Assembly (NCBI GenBank): GCA_934754975.1
Contig: CAKVKI010000019.1
Coordinates: 1-20,184, forward strand
Direction: 5' to 3'
Length of the DNA stretch: 20,184 nt
Origin: an uncultured Alistipes sp.
GTDB lineage: Bacteria; Bacteroidota; Bacteroidia; Bacteroidales; Rikenellaceae
Shown here: positions 1 to 6,881 of the stretch, piece after piece
Layout of the letters: each line of letters begins with the position of its first letter
How positions within the stretch are numbered: the stretch's first letter is position 1
Translations under genes and position numbers: made by a program
The notes under the pieces: generated by a model
Told to the model about the DNA's origin: nothing
The model's database searches: none
What the model saw: the letters and a program-made list of their open reading frames with translations, nothing else

Positions 1-835
1 GCGCCGAGGCGCGGATGCGCGTCGAGCGGGGCACGGCTTCGGAGCGGAGCGCGCCGCGCAGGATTTCGACCGTCTCGTCGTTGGGGTAGGCGTCGGTCGT
101 GCGGACGTCGGCCACAAAGCGGCACGAGTCGGGCACGACGTTGTGCTGGGTGCCGGCCGCGATCTGCGTGACGGCGATGCCGATCGGTCCCAGCAGTTCG
201 GATACGCGGTCGAAGCGGAAGCCGCGGAGCCGCGCGATGTCGTCGAGTGCTATGTAGAGCGCGTTTATGCCCTCGTTGCGCGCCGCATGGCCGCTTTTGC
301 CGCGGGCTTCGCAGTCGAGGACCACCAGTCCCCGTTCGCCGACGGCGGCCTGCATGCCCGTCGGTTCGCCGACGAGCGCCATGTCGATCGTTCCCAGCTG
401 CGGCAGCAGGGCGCGCATGCCGTGTTCGCCCATGCACTCCTCCTCGGCCGAAAGGGCCAGCAGGAGGTTGAACGGCAGGGGCTGCTGGCGGAAGGTCAGG
501 AACGTCTGGGCGAGCGAAACGACCGAAGCTCCCGCGTCGTTGCTGCCCAGACCGTACAGGCGGTCGCCTTCGGCGGTCGGCGTGAACGGGTCGCGCGTGT
601 AGGAGGCCGCCGGGCGCACCGTGTCGTGGTGCGAGTTCAGCAGGAGGGTGGGGCGCGCCGGGTCGAAGCCCGCGGAGCGGGCGAAGACGTTGTTGTGCAG
701 CCGTTCGGGCGCCGCGCCGCGCTCCTCAAGAAAGGCGAACAGCAGGTCGGCCGTGCGGCTTTCGTCGCGCGAAGTCGAAGGCGTTGCGATGAGCCTCCTG
801 AGCAGTTCGACCGCTTCCGTCGTTTTTGCATCCAT
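1..835 (-). CDS. argE: M20-family N-acyl amino acid deacylase, ArgE-like (3' end cut by the window)
   Basis: This frame starts at the ATG on 833-835 and stays open to the window edge, giving 278 residues of a protein that is usually about 350 long. The missing part would hold the last metal-binding histidine. Visible M20 peptidase features are the metal/catalytic motif SHHDTV (about 68-73), an aspartate in GSNDAG at 100 that should bridge two zinc ions, the catalytic EEE at 131-133, GEPT at 156-159 and SGHAA at 181-185 in the lid domain. The family hydrolyses N-acyl amino acids. As the last visible gene of the arginine operon, 53 bp after argB, it should remove the acyl group late in the pathway. 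With an ArgF' that carbamoylates acylornithine, the likely substrate is N-succinyl- or N-acetylcitrulline rather than acylornithine. A succinyl-diaminopimelate or dipeptide deacylase cannot be excluded from sequence alone. Confidence 0.85.
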   Translation of the reverse strand, partial: MDAKTTEAVELLRRLIATPSTSRDESRTADLLFAFLEERGAAPERLHNNVFARSAGFDPARPTLLLNSHHDTVRPAASYTRDPFTPTAEGDRLYGLGSNDAGASVVSLAQTFLTFRQQPLPFNLLLALSAEEECMGEHGMRALLPQLGTIDMALVGEPTGMQAAVGERGLVVLDCEARGKSGHAARNEGINALYIALDDIARLRGFRFDRVSELLGPIGIAVTQIAAGTQHNVVPDSCRFVADVRTTDAYPNDETVEILRGALRSEAVPRSTRIRASA

Positions 836-856
836 ACTCTTCCGGTTTTTCGGCTC

Positions 857-879
857 CGGCGGTCCGGTGCGGACTGCCG
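857..879. other. Small intercistronic hairpin between argB and argE
   Basis: Two 10-base arms (857-866 and 870-879) can pair around a 3-base loop, with one G-T wobble on the plus strand (a C-A mismatch on the transcribed strand). No T tract follows, so it is not a convincing terminator. It could slow ribosomes or stabilise an mRNA end between the two genes. Chance occurrence in GC-rich sequence is possible. Confidence 0.3.
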
Positions 880-888
880 TGGCCCGGG

Positions 889-1656
889 TTATTTAATGAC
901 TGTTCCCGTATCGTTCGACAGGTTGTCGGAATGTTTGATCGTGACGCTGCGCACGCCGTTGGCGACGGCCTTGAGGGCGTTTTCGATCTTGGGGATCATG
1001 CCTTTGCTGACGATGCCTTCGGCTTTGAGCGCGGCGTACGATTCGGCCGTGATCTCGCGGATCAGGGTCGTCTCGTCGTCGGGGTCGCGCAGCACGCCGC
1101 TCTTCTCGAAACAGAAGACCAGCTCCGCGGGGGCTGCCTGCGCTGCGCCGAGGGCTATGGCCGAAGCTACGCTGTCGGCGTTGCAGTTGAGCAGCGTGCC
1201 CTGTCCGTCGTGCATGATGGCGCAGAAGACCGGGGTGACGCCCGCTTCGAGCAGGCGTCCGAGCAGTCGGGAATCGACCTTCTCGATGTCGCCCACGAAG
1301 CCGTAGTCGATCGGCTGGGGTGCGCGGCGGCGGGCCGTGACGGCGTTGCCGTCGGCGCCCGACATGCCGAGCGCGTTGCACCCTTCGGCCTGCAGTGAGG
1401 CCACGAGCTGTTTATTGACCAGACCCGCGTAGACCATCGTCACCACGTCCAAGGTGCCCTTGTCGGTGATGCGGCGGCCGTCGACCATCTGCACTTTCAG
1501 TTCGAGCCGCTCGGCGAGCCGCGTGGCGACCTTGCCGCCGCCGTGGACCAGTATTTTCGGGCCGGGCATCGCGGCGAAGTCCGCGATGAAGCGTTTCAGG
1601 ACGGCGGGGTCGTCGATGACGTTGCCGCCGATTTTAACTACCGTGATTTTCTCCAT
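889..1656 (-). CDS. argB: Acylglutamate kinase (ArgB)
   Basis: This is a 255-residue amino acid kinase that phosphorylates N-acetyl- or N-succinylglutamate with ATP, the second step of arginine synthesis. Visible motifs are VVKIGGNV at the N-terminus with the catalytic lysine K8, LVHGGG for phosphate binding, GMSGADG, GFVGDIEKV, NCNADSVA, and GMIPKIENA near the C-terminus. The start is set at the ATG on 1654-1656. The frame is open further upstream, but that stretch lies inside argF' and lacks family similarity. The start overlaps the argF' stop by one base (TAATG), which suggests translational coupling. The protein is short and lacks the extra N-terminal helix found in arginine-inhibited kinases, so feedback inhibition by arginine is not expected. 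Whether it prefers acetyl or succinyl substrate cannot be read directly; the neighbouring ArgF' favours succinyl. Confidence 0.95.
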   Translation of the reverse strand: MEKITVVKIGGNVIDDPAVLKRFIADFAAMPGPKILVHGGGKVATRLAERLELKVQMVDGRRITDKGTLDVVTMVYAGLVNKQLVASLQAEGCNALGMSGADGNAVTARRRAPQPIDYGFVGDIEKVDSRLLGRLLEAGVTPVFCAIMHDGQGTLLNCNADSVASAIALGAAQAAPAELVFCFEKSGVLRDPDDETTLIREITAESYAALKAEGIVSKGMIPKIENALKAVANGVRSVTIKHSDNLSNDTGTVIK

Positions 1657-2612
1657 TATCCGAGTCCCTCCAGCAATCTTTTGAGTACGACCTGCGCCGA
1701 TATTTCGCGGTTGGCGGCTTCGGGGATCACCAGACTGCGCGGCGACTCGATCACCTCGTCGGTGACGATCATGTTGCGGCGCACGGGCAGGCAGTGCATG
1801 AAGAACGCGTTGTCGGTGAGCGCCATCTTTTCGGCGTCGACGGTCCATGCACGGTCGCGGCTCAGCACCTTGCCGTAATTGGGATCGGCGTAGGCCGCCC
1901 AGTTTTTGGCATAGACGAAATCGGCTCCTTCGAGCGCCTTGCGCTGGTCGTATTCGACGCGTGCGCGGCCGACGAACTGCGGAGCGAGTTCATATCCTTC
2001 GGGGTGGGTGATGACGAAGTCGTAATCCGCGGCGTTCATCCACTCGGCGAACGAGTTGGGCACGGCCTGCGGCAGTGCGTTGGGATGCGGGGCCCACGTC
2101 ATGACCACCTTGGGACGCTCCTTGGTCTTGTACTCTTCGATCGTGATCAGGTCGGCGAAGCTTTGCAGCGGGTGGCGCGTGGCGGCCTCCATCGAGAAGA
2201 CGGGGCGGCCCGAGTAGCGGATGAACTGCTCCAGCACGCGCTCCTCGTAGTCTTCGGCCTTGTCGTTGAACTTGGCGAACGACCGCACGCCGATCACGTC
2301 GCAGTAGGACCCCATGACGGGAATGGCTTCGAGCAGGTGTTCGGCCTTGTCGCCGTCCATCACCACGCCGCGTTCGGTTTCGAGTTTCCAGGCGCCCTGA
2401 TTGACGTCCAGTACCATGACGTTCATGCCGAGGTTCATGGCCGCCTTCTGCGTCGAAAGGCGCGTGCGGAGGCTCGAATTGAAGAAGAGCATCAGCAGGG
2501 TCCTGTTGCGTCCCAGTCCGGTGAACTGGAAACGGTCGCGCTTGATTTCGAGCGCTTCGGCGACGGCGGTGCGCAGGTCGCCGATATCTGCCGCGCAGGT
2601 GAATTTATGCAT
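1656..2612 (-). CDS. argF': N-acylornithine carbamoyltransferase, probably N-succinylornithine type (ArgF')
   Basis: This 318-residue transcarbamylase would transfer carbamoyl phosphate to an N-acylated ornithine, giving acylcitrulline. The carbamoyl-phosphate motif is SSLRTR at about 46-51. MEAATRHPLQS and MHCLPVRRN supply further active-site residues. The whole protein closely resembles the Bacteroides fragilis N-succinylornithine carbamoyltransferase as I remember it, rather than ordinary ornithine carbamoyltransferases. Residue 90, in the loop MDGDKAEH, aligns with the position that separates succinyl- from acetylornithine enzymes (proline in B. fragilis, glutamate in Xanthomonas). Here it is alanine, which lacks the glutamate of the acetyl enzyme and so favours succinyl substrate. 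An A-rich stretch precedes the start codon, typical of Bacteroidota initiation. The stop overlaps the argB start by one base. Confidence 0.92.
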   Translation of the reverse strand: MHKFTCAADIGDLRTAVAEALEIKRDRFQFTGLGRNRTLLMLFFNSSLRTRLSTQKAAMNLGMNVMVLDVNQGAWKLETERGVVMDGDKAEHLLEAIPVMGSYCDVIGVRSFAKFNDKAEDYEERVLEQFIRYSGRPVFSMEAATRHPLQSFADLITIEEYKTKERPKVVMTWAPHPNALPQAVPNSFAEWMNAADYDFVITHPEGYELAPQFVGRARVEYDQRKALEGADFVYAKNWAAYADPNYGKVLSRDRAWTVDAEKMALTDNAFFMHCLPVRRNMIVTDEVIESPRSLVIPEAANREISAQVVLKRLLEGLG

Positions 2613-2649
2613 ATCGTTTTTGTTTTATCTTGTTTTATCTCTTGCTTCC

Positions 2650-2758
2650 GGAGGGCTTTTGTCCGCGGCGTCGCCGCGTTTCTGAGTCTGCCCTCCTCTA
2701 AATCCTCTCTGCGGAGGCGACTTGCCGCATCGCGTCCGGGATTTTTTTTCGGGAATTA
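2650..2758. repeat. Intergenic palindromic repeat, copy B (argD-argF' gap)
   Basis: The 147-bp gap between argD and argF' holds no gene. At 2650-2656 and 2690-2696 there is a GGAGGGC/GCCCTCC pair enclosing a tight inverted repeat CGCGGCG-T-CGCCGCG. From 2685 (AGTCTG) to about 2745 (CGCGTCCGGGATTT at 2731-2744) the sequence aligns with the element in the argC-argD gap (3961-4030), with the same order of blocks. In this copy the terminal TCCGGG/CCCGGA hairpin has decayed and a run of eight T replaces part of it. It looks like a degraded REP-like element inside the arg mRNA, where hairpins could affect processing or relative expression of downstream genes. Confidence 0.6.
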
Positions 2759-2759
2759 T

Positions 2760-3890
2760 TTATTTCCCGCGGAGCATTGCATCGAAGGCGTCGAGGAAGC
2801 GGTCGGCCAGTTCACGCGTCAGGCAGAGCGCGGGTAGCAGCCGCACGGTCGAAGCGCCTGCGCCGCCCGTGAAGATCTGTTTGCCGAAGAGGAGTTTTTT
2901 GCGGAATTCCGCGCCCGAGCCGTCGATTTCGATGCCGATCATCAGGCCGCGGCCGCGAACCTCTTTCGGCCCGTCGGCCTTATGCAGTTCGCCGAGCAGG
3001 TATTCGCCCACGGCGGCGGCGTTTTCGACCAGCTTTTCGCGCTCCATGACCTCCAGCACGGCGATGGCCGCCGCGCAGGCGAGGTGGCTGCCGCCGAAGG
3101 TGGTGCCCAGCAGTCCGGGGCGCGCCTCGAAGTGGGGCGCGATCAGCACGCCGCCGATGGGGAACCCGTTGCCCATGCCCTTGGCCACGGTAATCAGGTC
3201 GGGGCGGATGCCGGCCCACTGGTGGGCGAAGAAGCGTCCTGTGCGGCCGTAGCCCGACTGGATTTCGTCCAGCACGAGCTGGGTGCCCGTTTCGGTCGCG
3301 GCTGCGCGCAGGCCGCGCAGGAATTCGTCCGTGGGGCAGTGGATGCCCGAAACGCCCTGAATGCCCTCGATGATGACGGCGGCGAATTCGCGCGTGGCGA
3401 GTTTGGCACGGGCCGCTTCGAGGTCGTTCAGCGGGGCGAATTCCACGTTGGGCGTCCGGTTGAACGGCGCGCAGATGGAGGGATTGTCCGTCGCGGCGAC
3501 GGCGCCCGACGTACGGCCGTGGAAGGCTTTGGAGAAGGCCAGCACTTTGGCGCGGCCCGTCTGGAACGACGCCAGCTTAAGCGCGTTTTCGTTGGCCTCG
3601 GCGCCCGAATTGCAGAGGAAAAGGCTGTAATCGCCGTAACCCGATGCGCGGCCCAGTTTTTCGGCCAGCGCGGTCTGGAGCGAATTTTCGACCGAATTGG
3701 AGTAGAATCCCAGCCGGGCGGCCTGCTCCGAGATCGCCTTCACGTAATCGGGCTGGGCGTGGCCGATCGAAATGACGGCGTGCCCGCCGTAAAGGTCGAG
3801 GTATTCGGTGCCTGCGGCGTCATAGACAAAGCAGCCTTTGCCGCGCACCGGCTCGACGGGGTAGAGGGAATATACGTTGAATAGTGTCAT
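2760..3890 (-). CDS. argD: Acylornithine aminotransferase (ArgD)
   Basis: This 376-residue class III, PLP-dependent aminotransferase would convert N-acylglutamate semialdehyde and glutamate to N-acylornithine and 2-oxoglutarate. Visible features are the phosphate-cup motif NSGAEANE at about 94-101, FHGRT at 123-127, LDEIQSGYGRTG with the aspartate D208 that contacts the PLP ring nitrogen, and the Schiff-base lysine K237 in AKGMGNGFPIGG. TTFGGSHLACAAA follows, as in the family. Length and motifs are complete. It sits between argC and argF', but both gaps (160 and 147 bp) are much longer than elsewhere in the operon and contain the same repeat element. Like other ArgD proteins it could also act on succinyl-diaminopimelate in lysine synthesis; the operon context favours arginine. 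Confidence 0.95.
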   Translation of the reverse strand: MTLFNVYSLYPVEPVRGKGCFVYDAAGTEYLDLYGGHAVISIGHAQPDYVKAISEQAARLGFYSNSVENSLQTALAEKLGRASGYGDYSLFLCNSGAEANENALKLASFQTGRAKVLAFSKAFHGRTSGAVAATDNPSICAPFNRTPNVEFAPLNDLEAARAKLATREFAAVIIEGIQGVSGIHCPTDEFLRGLRAAATETGTQLVLDEIQSGYGRTGRFFAHQWAGIRPDLITVAKGMGNGFPIGGVLIAPHFEARPGLLGTTFGGSHLACAAAIAVLEVMEREKLVENAAAVGEYLLGELHKADGPKEVRGRGLMIGIEIDGSGAEFRKKLLFGKQIFTGGAGASTVRLLPALCLTRELADRFLDAFDAMLRGK

Positions 3891-3911
3891 AACGGAATCT
3901 TTTTAGTTGCC

Positions 3912-4034
3912 GCCTGCCTGCTTGGGCCTGCCTGACCCACGGCCCCGGGCCGTGTTTACAAGTCTGACCCCACCCCAAACCCCTCCCTCGGGAGGGGCTT
4001 GTCGCGGCGCGTCCGGGATTTCGCCCGGATTGCA
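3912..4034. repeat. Intergenic palindromic repeat, copy A, with flanking direct repeat (argC-argD gap)
   Basis: The 160-bp gap between argC and argD carries no gene but is full of structure. GCCTGCCTG occurs twice (3912-3920 and 3926-3934). A near-perfect palindrome follows (3938-3954, arms CACGGCCC/GGGCCGTG). The main element begins with AGTCTG at 3961 and contains a perfect 8-bp hairpin CCCCTCCC-TC-GGGAGGGG (3980-3997), the block CTTGTCGCGGCGCG, and a second hairpin TCCGGG-ATTTCG-CCCGGA (4012-4029). The same block order recurs at 2685-2745. C-rich hairpins of this kind are common between Bacteroidota genes. They resemble REP elements rather than terminators, since no T tract follows on the transcribed strand. 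Confidence 0.7.
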
Positions 4035-4050
4035 GACAAGCGTGGTTATA

Positions 4051-5013
4051 TTAAAAAGCGGAGGCTTTGAGCCGAAGCCCTTCGCCCTCGTCCAGTCCGA
4101 ATAGAAGGTTCATGTTCTGCACGGCCTGTCCCGACGCGCCTTTCAGCAGGTTGTCGATGACCGACACGACGTGCAGTTTGCCGTCGTATTTGGCTACGCT
4201 CAGCAGGCCCTTGTTGGTGTTGACGACCTGTTTGAGATCGACGCTGCCGGCGGCGACGTGCGTGAAGAGGGCCGGGCCGTAGAAATCCTCGTACAGCCTG
4301 CGGGCCGCCGCGTCGTCGAGCGGGCAGTCGGTGTAGACGCTGGCGAGGATGCCGCGGGCGAAATCGCCGCGCATCGGCACGAAGTTGACGGCCTTGCCGA
4401 AGCCGGGCTGCAGGCGGTGCAGGTTGCGCCCGATTTCGATCAGGTGCTGGTGCGTGAACGCTTTATAGACCGAAATGTTGTCCGTCCGCCAGCTGAAATG
4501 GGTCGTGGCCGAGGGCTTTACGCCCGCGCCCGTCGAACCCGTGACGGCCGTCACATGCACCTCGCCGGTCAGCAGGCCCGCCGCCGCGAGAGGCAGCAGC
4601 GCCAGTTGGATCGCCGTGGCGAAACAGCCCGGATTGGCGACGCGCTCCGCCGTGCGGATGCGGTCGCGGTTCAACTCCGGAAGTCCGTAGACGAAGCCGT
4701 CGCTCTCGTCGCGGAAGTCCTGCGCGAGGTCGATGATCTTCACGCCCCGGGGAACGGCGTTCGCTTCGAGCCATTTGCGGCTCTCGCCGTGCGCCGAGCA
4801 GAGGAACAGCACGTCGATCGACGCGAGGTCGCAGGTATCGGCGAAGCGCAGTCCGGTGTCGCCCTCCAGTCCGCCGTGTACGTCGGCGATGCGGTTGCCC
4901 GCATTGCTGGTGCTGTGGACGAAGGCGAGCCGGACCTGCGGATGGTTTACCAAGAGGCGGATCAGTTCGCCGGCGGTGTATCCGGCGCCTCCGATGATGC
5001 CTGCGCGTATCAT
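4051..5013 (-). CDS. argC: N-acylglutamyl-phosphate reductase (ArgC)
   Basis: This 320-residue NADPH-dependent reductase would turn N-acylglutamyl phosphate into the semialdehyde, the third step of arginine synthesis. The N-terminal dinucleotide-binding motif is GGAGYTAGEL (8-17). The catalytic cysteine is C130 in ANPGCFAT, and TGSTGAG at 158-164 and H190 in HQHLIEI are the expected active-site elements. The start is the ATG on 5011-5013; the frame is open further upstream but only inside argG. The start overlaps the argG stop by four bases (ATGA), implying coupled translation. The protein is of the shorter ArgC type, with no fused kinase domain. Confidence 0.96.
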   Translation of the reverse strand: MIRAGIIGGAGYTAGELIRLLVNHPQVRLAFVHSTSNAGNRIADVHGGLEGDTGLRFADTCDLASIDVLFLCSAHGESRKWLEANAVPRGVKIIDLAQDFRDESDGFVYGLPELNRDRIRTAERVANPGCFATAIQLALLPLAAAGLLTGEVHVTAVTGSTGAGVKPSATTHFSWRTDNISVYKAFTHQHLIEIGRNLHRLQPGFGKAVNFVPMRGDFARGILASVYTDCPLDDAAARRLYEDFYGPALFTHVAAGSVDLKQVVNTNKGLLSVAKYDGKLHVVSVIDNLLKGASGQAVQNMNLLFGLDEGEGLRLKASAF

Positions 5014-6212
5014 TTCTTGTTGCGTTTCTGGACGTTGTGGTAGATTTTGATCTGGTTGCCGAGGATCTTCGTGAAGCCCTTCACGTCGTCGGCCGTCCAG
5101 GCCTTGTTCACTTCGCCGTATTCGCCGAAGTCGGTCTTCATCAGGTCGAAGGTCGAATCGACGCCCACGAGCGTGTAGCTGTACGGGCGCAGGATCAGTT
5201 CGACAGTGCCCGTGACGTTGCGCTGCGACGAGACGAGCATGGCTTCGATGTCGCGCATCACCGGTTCGAGGTACTGCGCTTCGTGGAGGAACATGCCGTA
5301 CCAGTTGGCGACCTGTTCCTTCCAGTAGATCTGCCATTTGGTCTGGGTGTGCTTTTCGAGCATCCTGTGCGCGGCGATGATGAGGATCGGGGCGGCGGCT
5401 TCGAAGCCTACGCGGCCCTTGATGCCGATGATCGTGTCGCCGATGTGCATGTCGCGGCCGATGCCGAACTTCGAGCCGACGGCCTCCACGGCGCGGATGG
5501 CTTCGACCTTGTCGGCGTAGGGCTTGCCGTTCACGGCGGCGATTTCACCCTGCTCGAAGCTGATTTTCAGCCGCTCCTCGCCCGATGCGGTGACCTGGCT
5601 CGGGTAGGCCTCTTCGGGCAGCGTCTGCTCGGAGCGGAGCGTCTCCTTGCCGCCGATCGACGTGCCCCAGAGTCCCTTGTTGATCGAGTACTCCATCTTC
5701 GTGAAGTCGGCTTCGAAACCGTGCTTCTTGAGGTAGTCGATCTCGTATTCGCGGGTCAGGGTCATGTCGCGCGTCGGGGTGATGATCTCGATTTCGGGGG
5801 CCAGCACCTGGAACGTCAGGTCGAAGCGCACCTGATCGTTGCCGGCTCCGGTCGAGCCGTGGGCCACGCAGTCGGCGCCGACGCTCTTGGCGTATTCGAT
5901 GATGGCGATAGCCTGGAAAATGCGCTCCGAGCTGACCGAAATGGGATAGGTGCCGTTGCGCAGGATATTGCCGAAGACCATGTATTTGATGCTCTTTTCG
6001 TAGTACTCCTGCTCGATGTCGAGCGTGGCGTGCTGCACGGCGCCCAGCGCGACGGCGCGTTTCTCGATGTTCGCAAGTTCCTCTTTCGAGAAGCCGCCCG
6101 TGTTGGCGATGGCCGTGTAAACGTCGTAACCTTTCTCCTCCGAAAGGTATTTTACGCAAAACGAGGTGTCCAGACCGCCGCTGAACGCCAGAACTACTTT
6201 CTTCTTTTCCAT
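5010..6212 (-). CDS. argG: Argininosuccinate synthase (ArgG)
   Basis: This 400-residue ATP pyrophosphatase-family enzyme would join citrulline and aspartate with ATP to give argininosuccinate. The nucleotide-binding P-loop AFSGGLDTS lies at 9-17 and is followed by the family block HGSTGAGNDQVRF. Length matches the family. Only 16 bp separate it from the GNAT gene before it, and it overlaps argC by four bases, so it is inside the operon. The position directly before argC is common in Bacteroidota, whereas many other bacteria pair argG with argH; no argH is present in this window. Confidence 0.97.
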   Translation of the reverse strand: MEKKKVVLAFSGGLDTSFCVKYLSEEKGYDVYTAIANTGGFSKEELANIEKRAVALGAVQHATLDIEQEYYEKSIKYMVFGNILRNGTYPISVSSERIFQAIAIIEYAKSVGADCVAHGSTGAGNDQVRFDLTFQVLAPEIEIITPTRDMTLTREYEIDYLKKHGFEADFTKMEYSINKGLWGTSIGGKETLRSEQTLPEEAYPSQVTASGEERLKISFEQGEIAAVNGKPYADKVEAIRAVEAVGSKFGIGRDMHIGDTIIGIKGRVGFEAAAPILIIAAHRMLEKHTQTKWQIYWKEQVANWYGMFLHEAQYLEPVMRDIEAMLVSSQRNVTGTVELILRPYSYTLVGVDSTFDLMKTDFGEYGEVNKAWTADDVKGFTKILGNQIKIYHNVQKRNKK

Positions 6213-6228
6213 TTTATATCGGTTTTAT

Positions 6229-6849
6229 TTACTTCAGGTGAAACAGTTTTTTGAATTTGTTCTTGAAGAACATGACGTAGGGCGCCCAGCGCGACTGCGA
6301 CTGCGGAGGCTCCTTGGCCGGGTCGTACAGCATGCCCGTACAGAGACACATATGCCGGTTGTTGCGCTGCAGGATGTCGTAGTTGCAGCACCCCTGGCAG
6401 CCCCGCCAGAACTCTTCGTCCTCGGTAAGCTCCGAGAAGGTCACCGGCACGTAGCCCATGCGCGAATTGAGTTTCATCACGGGCAGCGACGTAGTAATAC
6501 TGAATAACTTGGCGTACGGGAATCGTCGTCGGGCCAGCTCGAACGTTCGTCGTTTGATACGTTCCGCGAGTCCCATATGGCGGTACTCCGGATCGACGAT
6601 AAGCCCCGAGGTGGCGACGAAATCGCCGTGACCCCAGCACTCGATGTAGCTGAAACCGATTAGTTTCTCACCGTCCAGCGCCACGACGGCCTTGCCACCG
6701 GTCATTTTTGCGGCGATGTACTCGGGCGAACGCTTGGCGATGCCGGTGCCACGCTGCAATGCCGACTCGTAGATCAGGTCGCAGATACGCTGGGCGTAGT
6801 GGGCGTGCGACGAGTCGGCAAATAAGACGCTGATAGAGTTGTTATCCAT
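6229..6849 (-). CDS. GNAT acyltransferase with Cys-rich C-terminus, candidate N-acylglutamate synthase
   Basis: This 206-residue protein has a GNAT fold signature: VDPEYRHMGLA at 85-95 carries the R-x-x-G-x-A acyl-CoA loop, and KLNSRMGY at 126-133 matches the end of the domain. It continues into a tail with five cysteines (151, 154, 155, 168, 170; CxxCC then CxC) that ordinary GNAT proteins lack; these may bind a metal or form a redox pair. No classical argA or argJ is seen, and this gene stands immediately before argG in a contiguous arginine operon. I therefore infer that it makes N-succinyl- or N-acetylglutamate from glutamate and acyl-CoA. As I recall, a GNAT protein encoded next to argG has been assigned this role in Bacteroides thetaiotaomicron. 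The link to that protein is not proven here; other acyl acceptors remain possible. Confidence 0.75.
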   Translation of the reverse strand: MDNNSISVLFADSSHAHYAQRICDLIYESALQRGTGIAKRSPEYIAAKMTGGKAVVALDGEKLIGFSYIECWGHGDFVATSGLIVDPEYRHMGLAERIKRRTFELARRRFPYAKLFSITTSLPVMKLNSRMGYVPVTFSELTEDEEFWRGCQGCCNYDILQRNNRHMCLCTGMLYDPAKEPPQSQSRWAPYVMFFKNKFKKLFHLK

Positions 6850-6881
6850 TTACTTATTATGTGGGTAAAATTGTGTGTGAA

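Noticed and set aside
1657..1848. A longer ArgB with an N-terminal extension
   Set aside because: The extension lies wholly inside argF', has no family similarity, and the ATG at 1656 gives a normal start directly before the VVKIGG motif.
2735..2769. A possible terminator between argD and argF' because of the T-run and CGGGAA/TTCCCG arms
   Set aside because: The T-run is on the plus strand; on the transcribed minus strand it is a run of A, so it would not terminate the arg mRNA.
3912..4034. A CRISPR array or tandem repeat locus in the repeat-rich argC-argD gap
   Set aside because: There are only two short direct repeats with a 5-base spacer and otherwise inverted repeats; no repeat-spacer pattern and no cas genes.
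5014..5337. A longer ArgC starting inside argG
   Set aside because: The added residues are the out-of-frame translation of argG; ATG at 5013 gives the GGAGYTAGEL motif at the expected distance.
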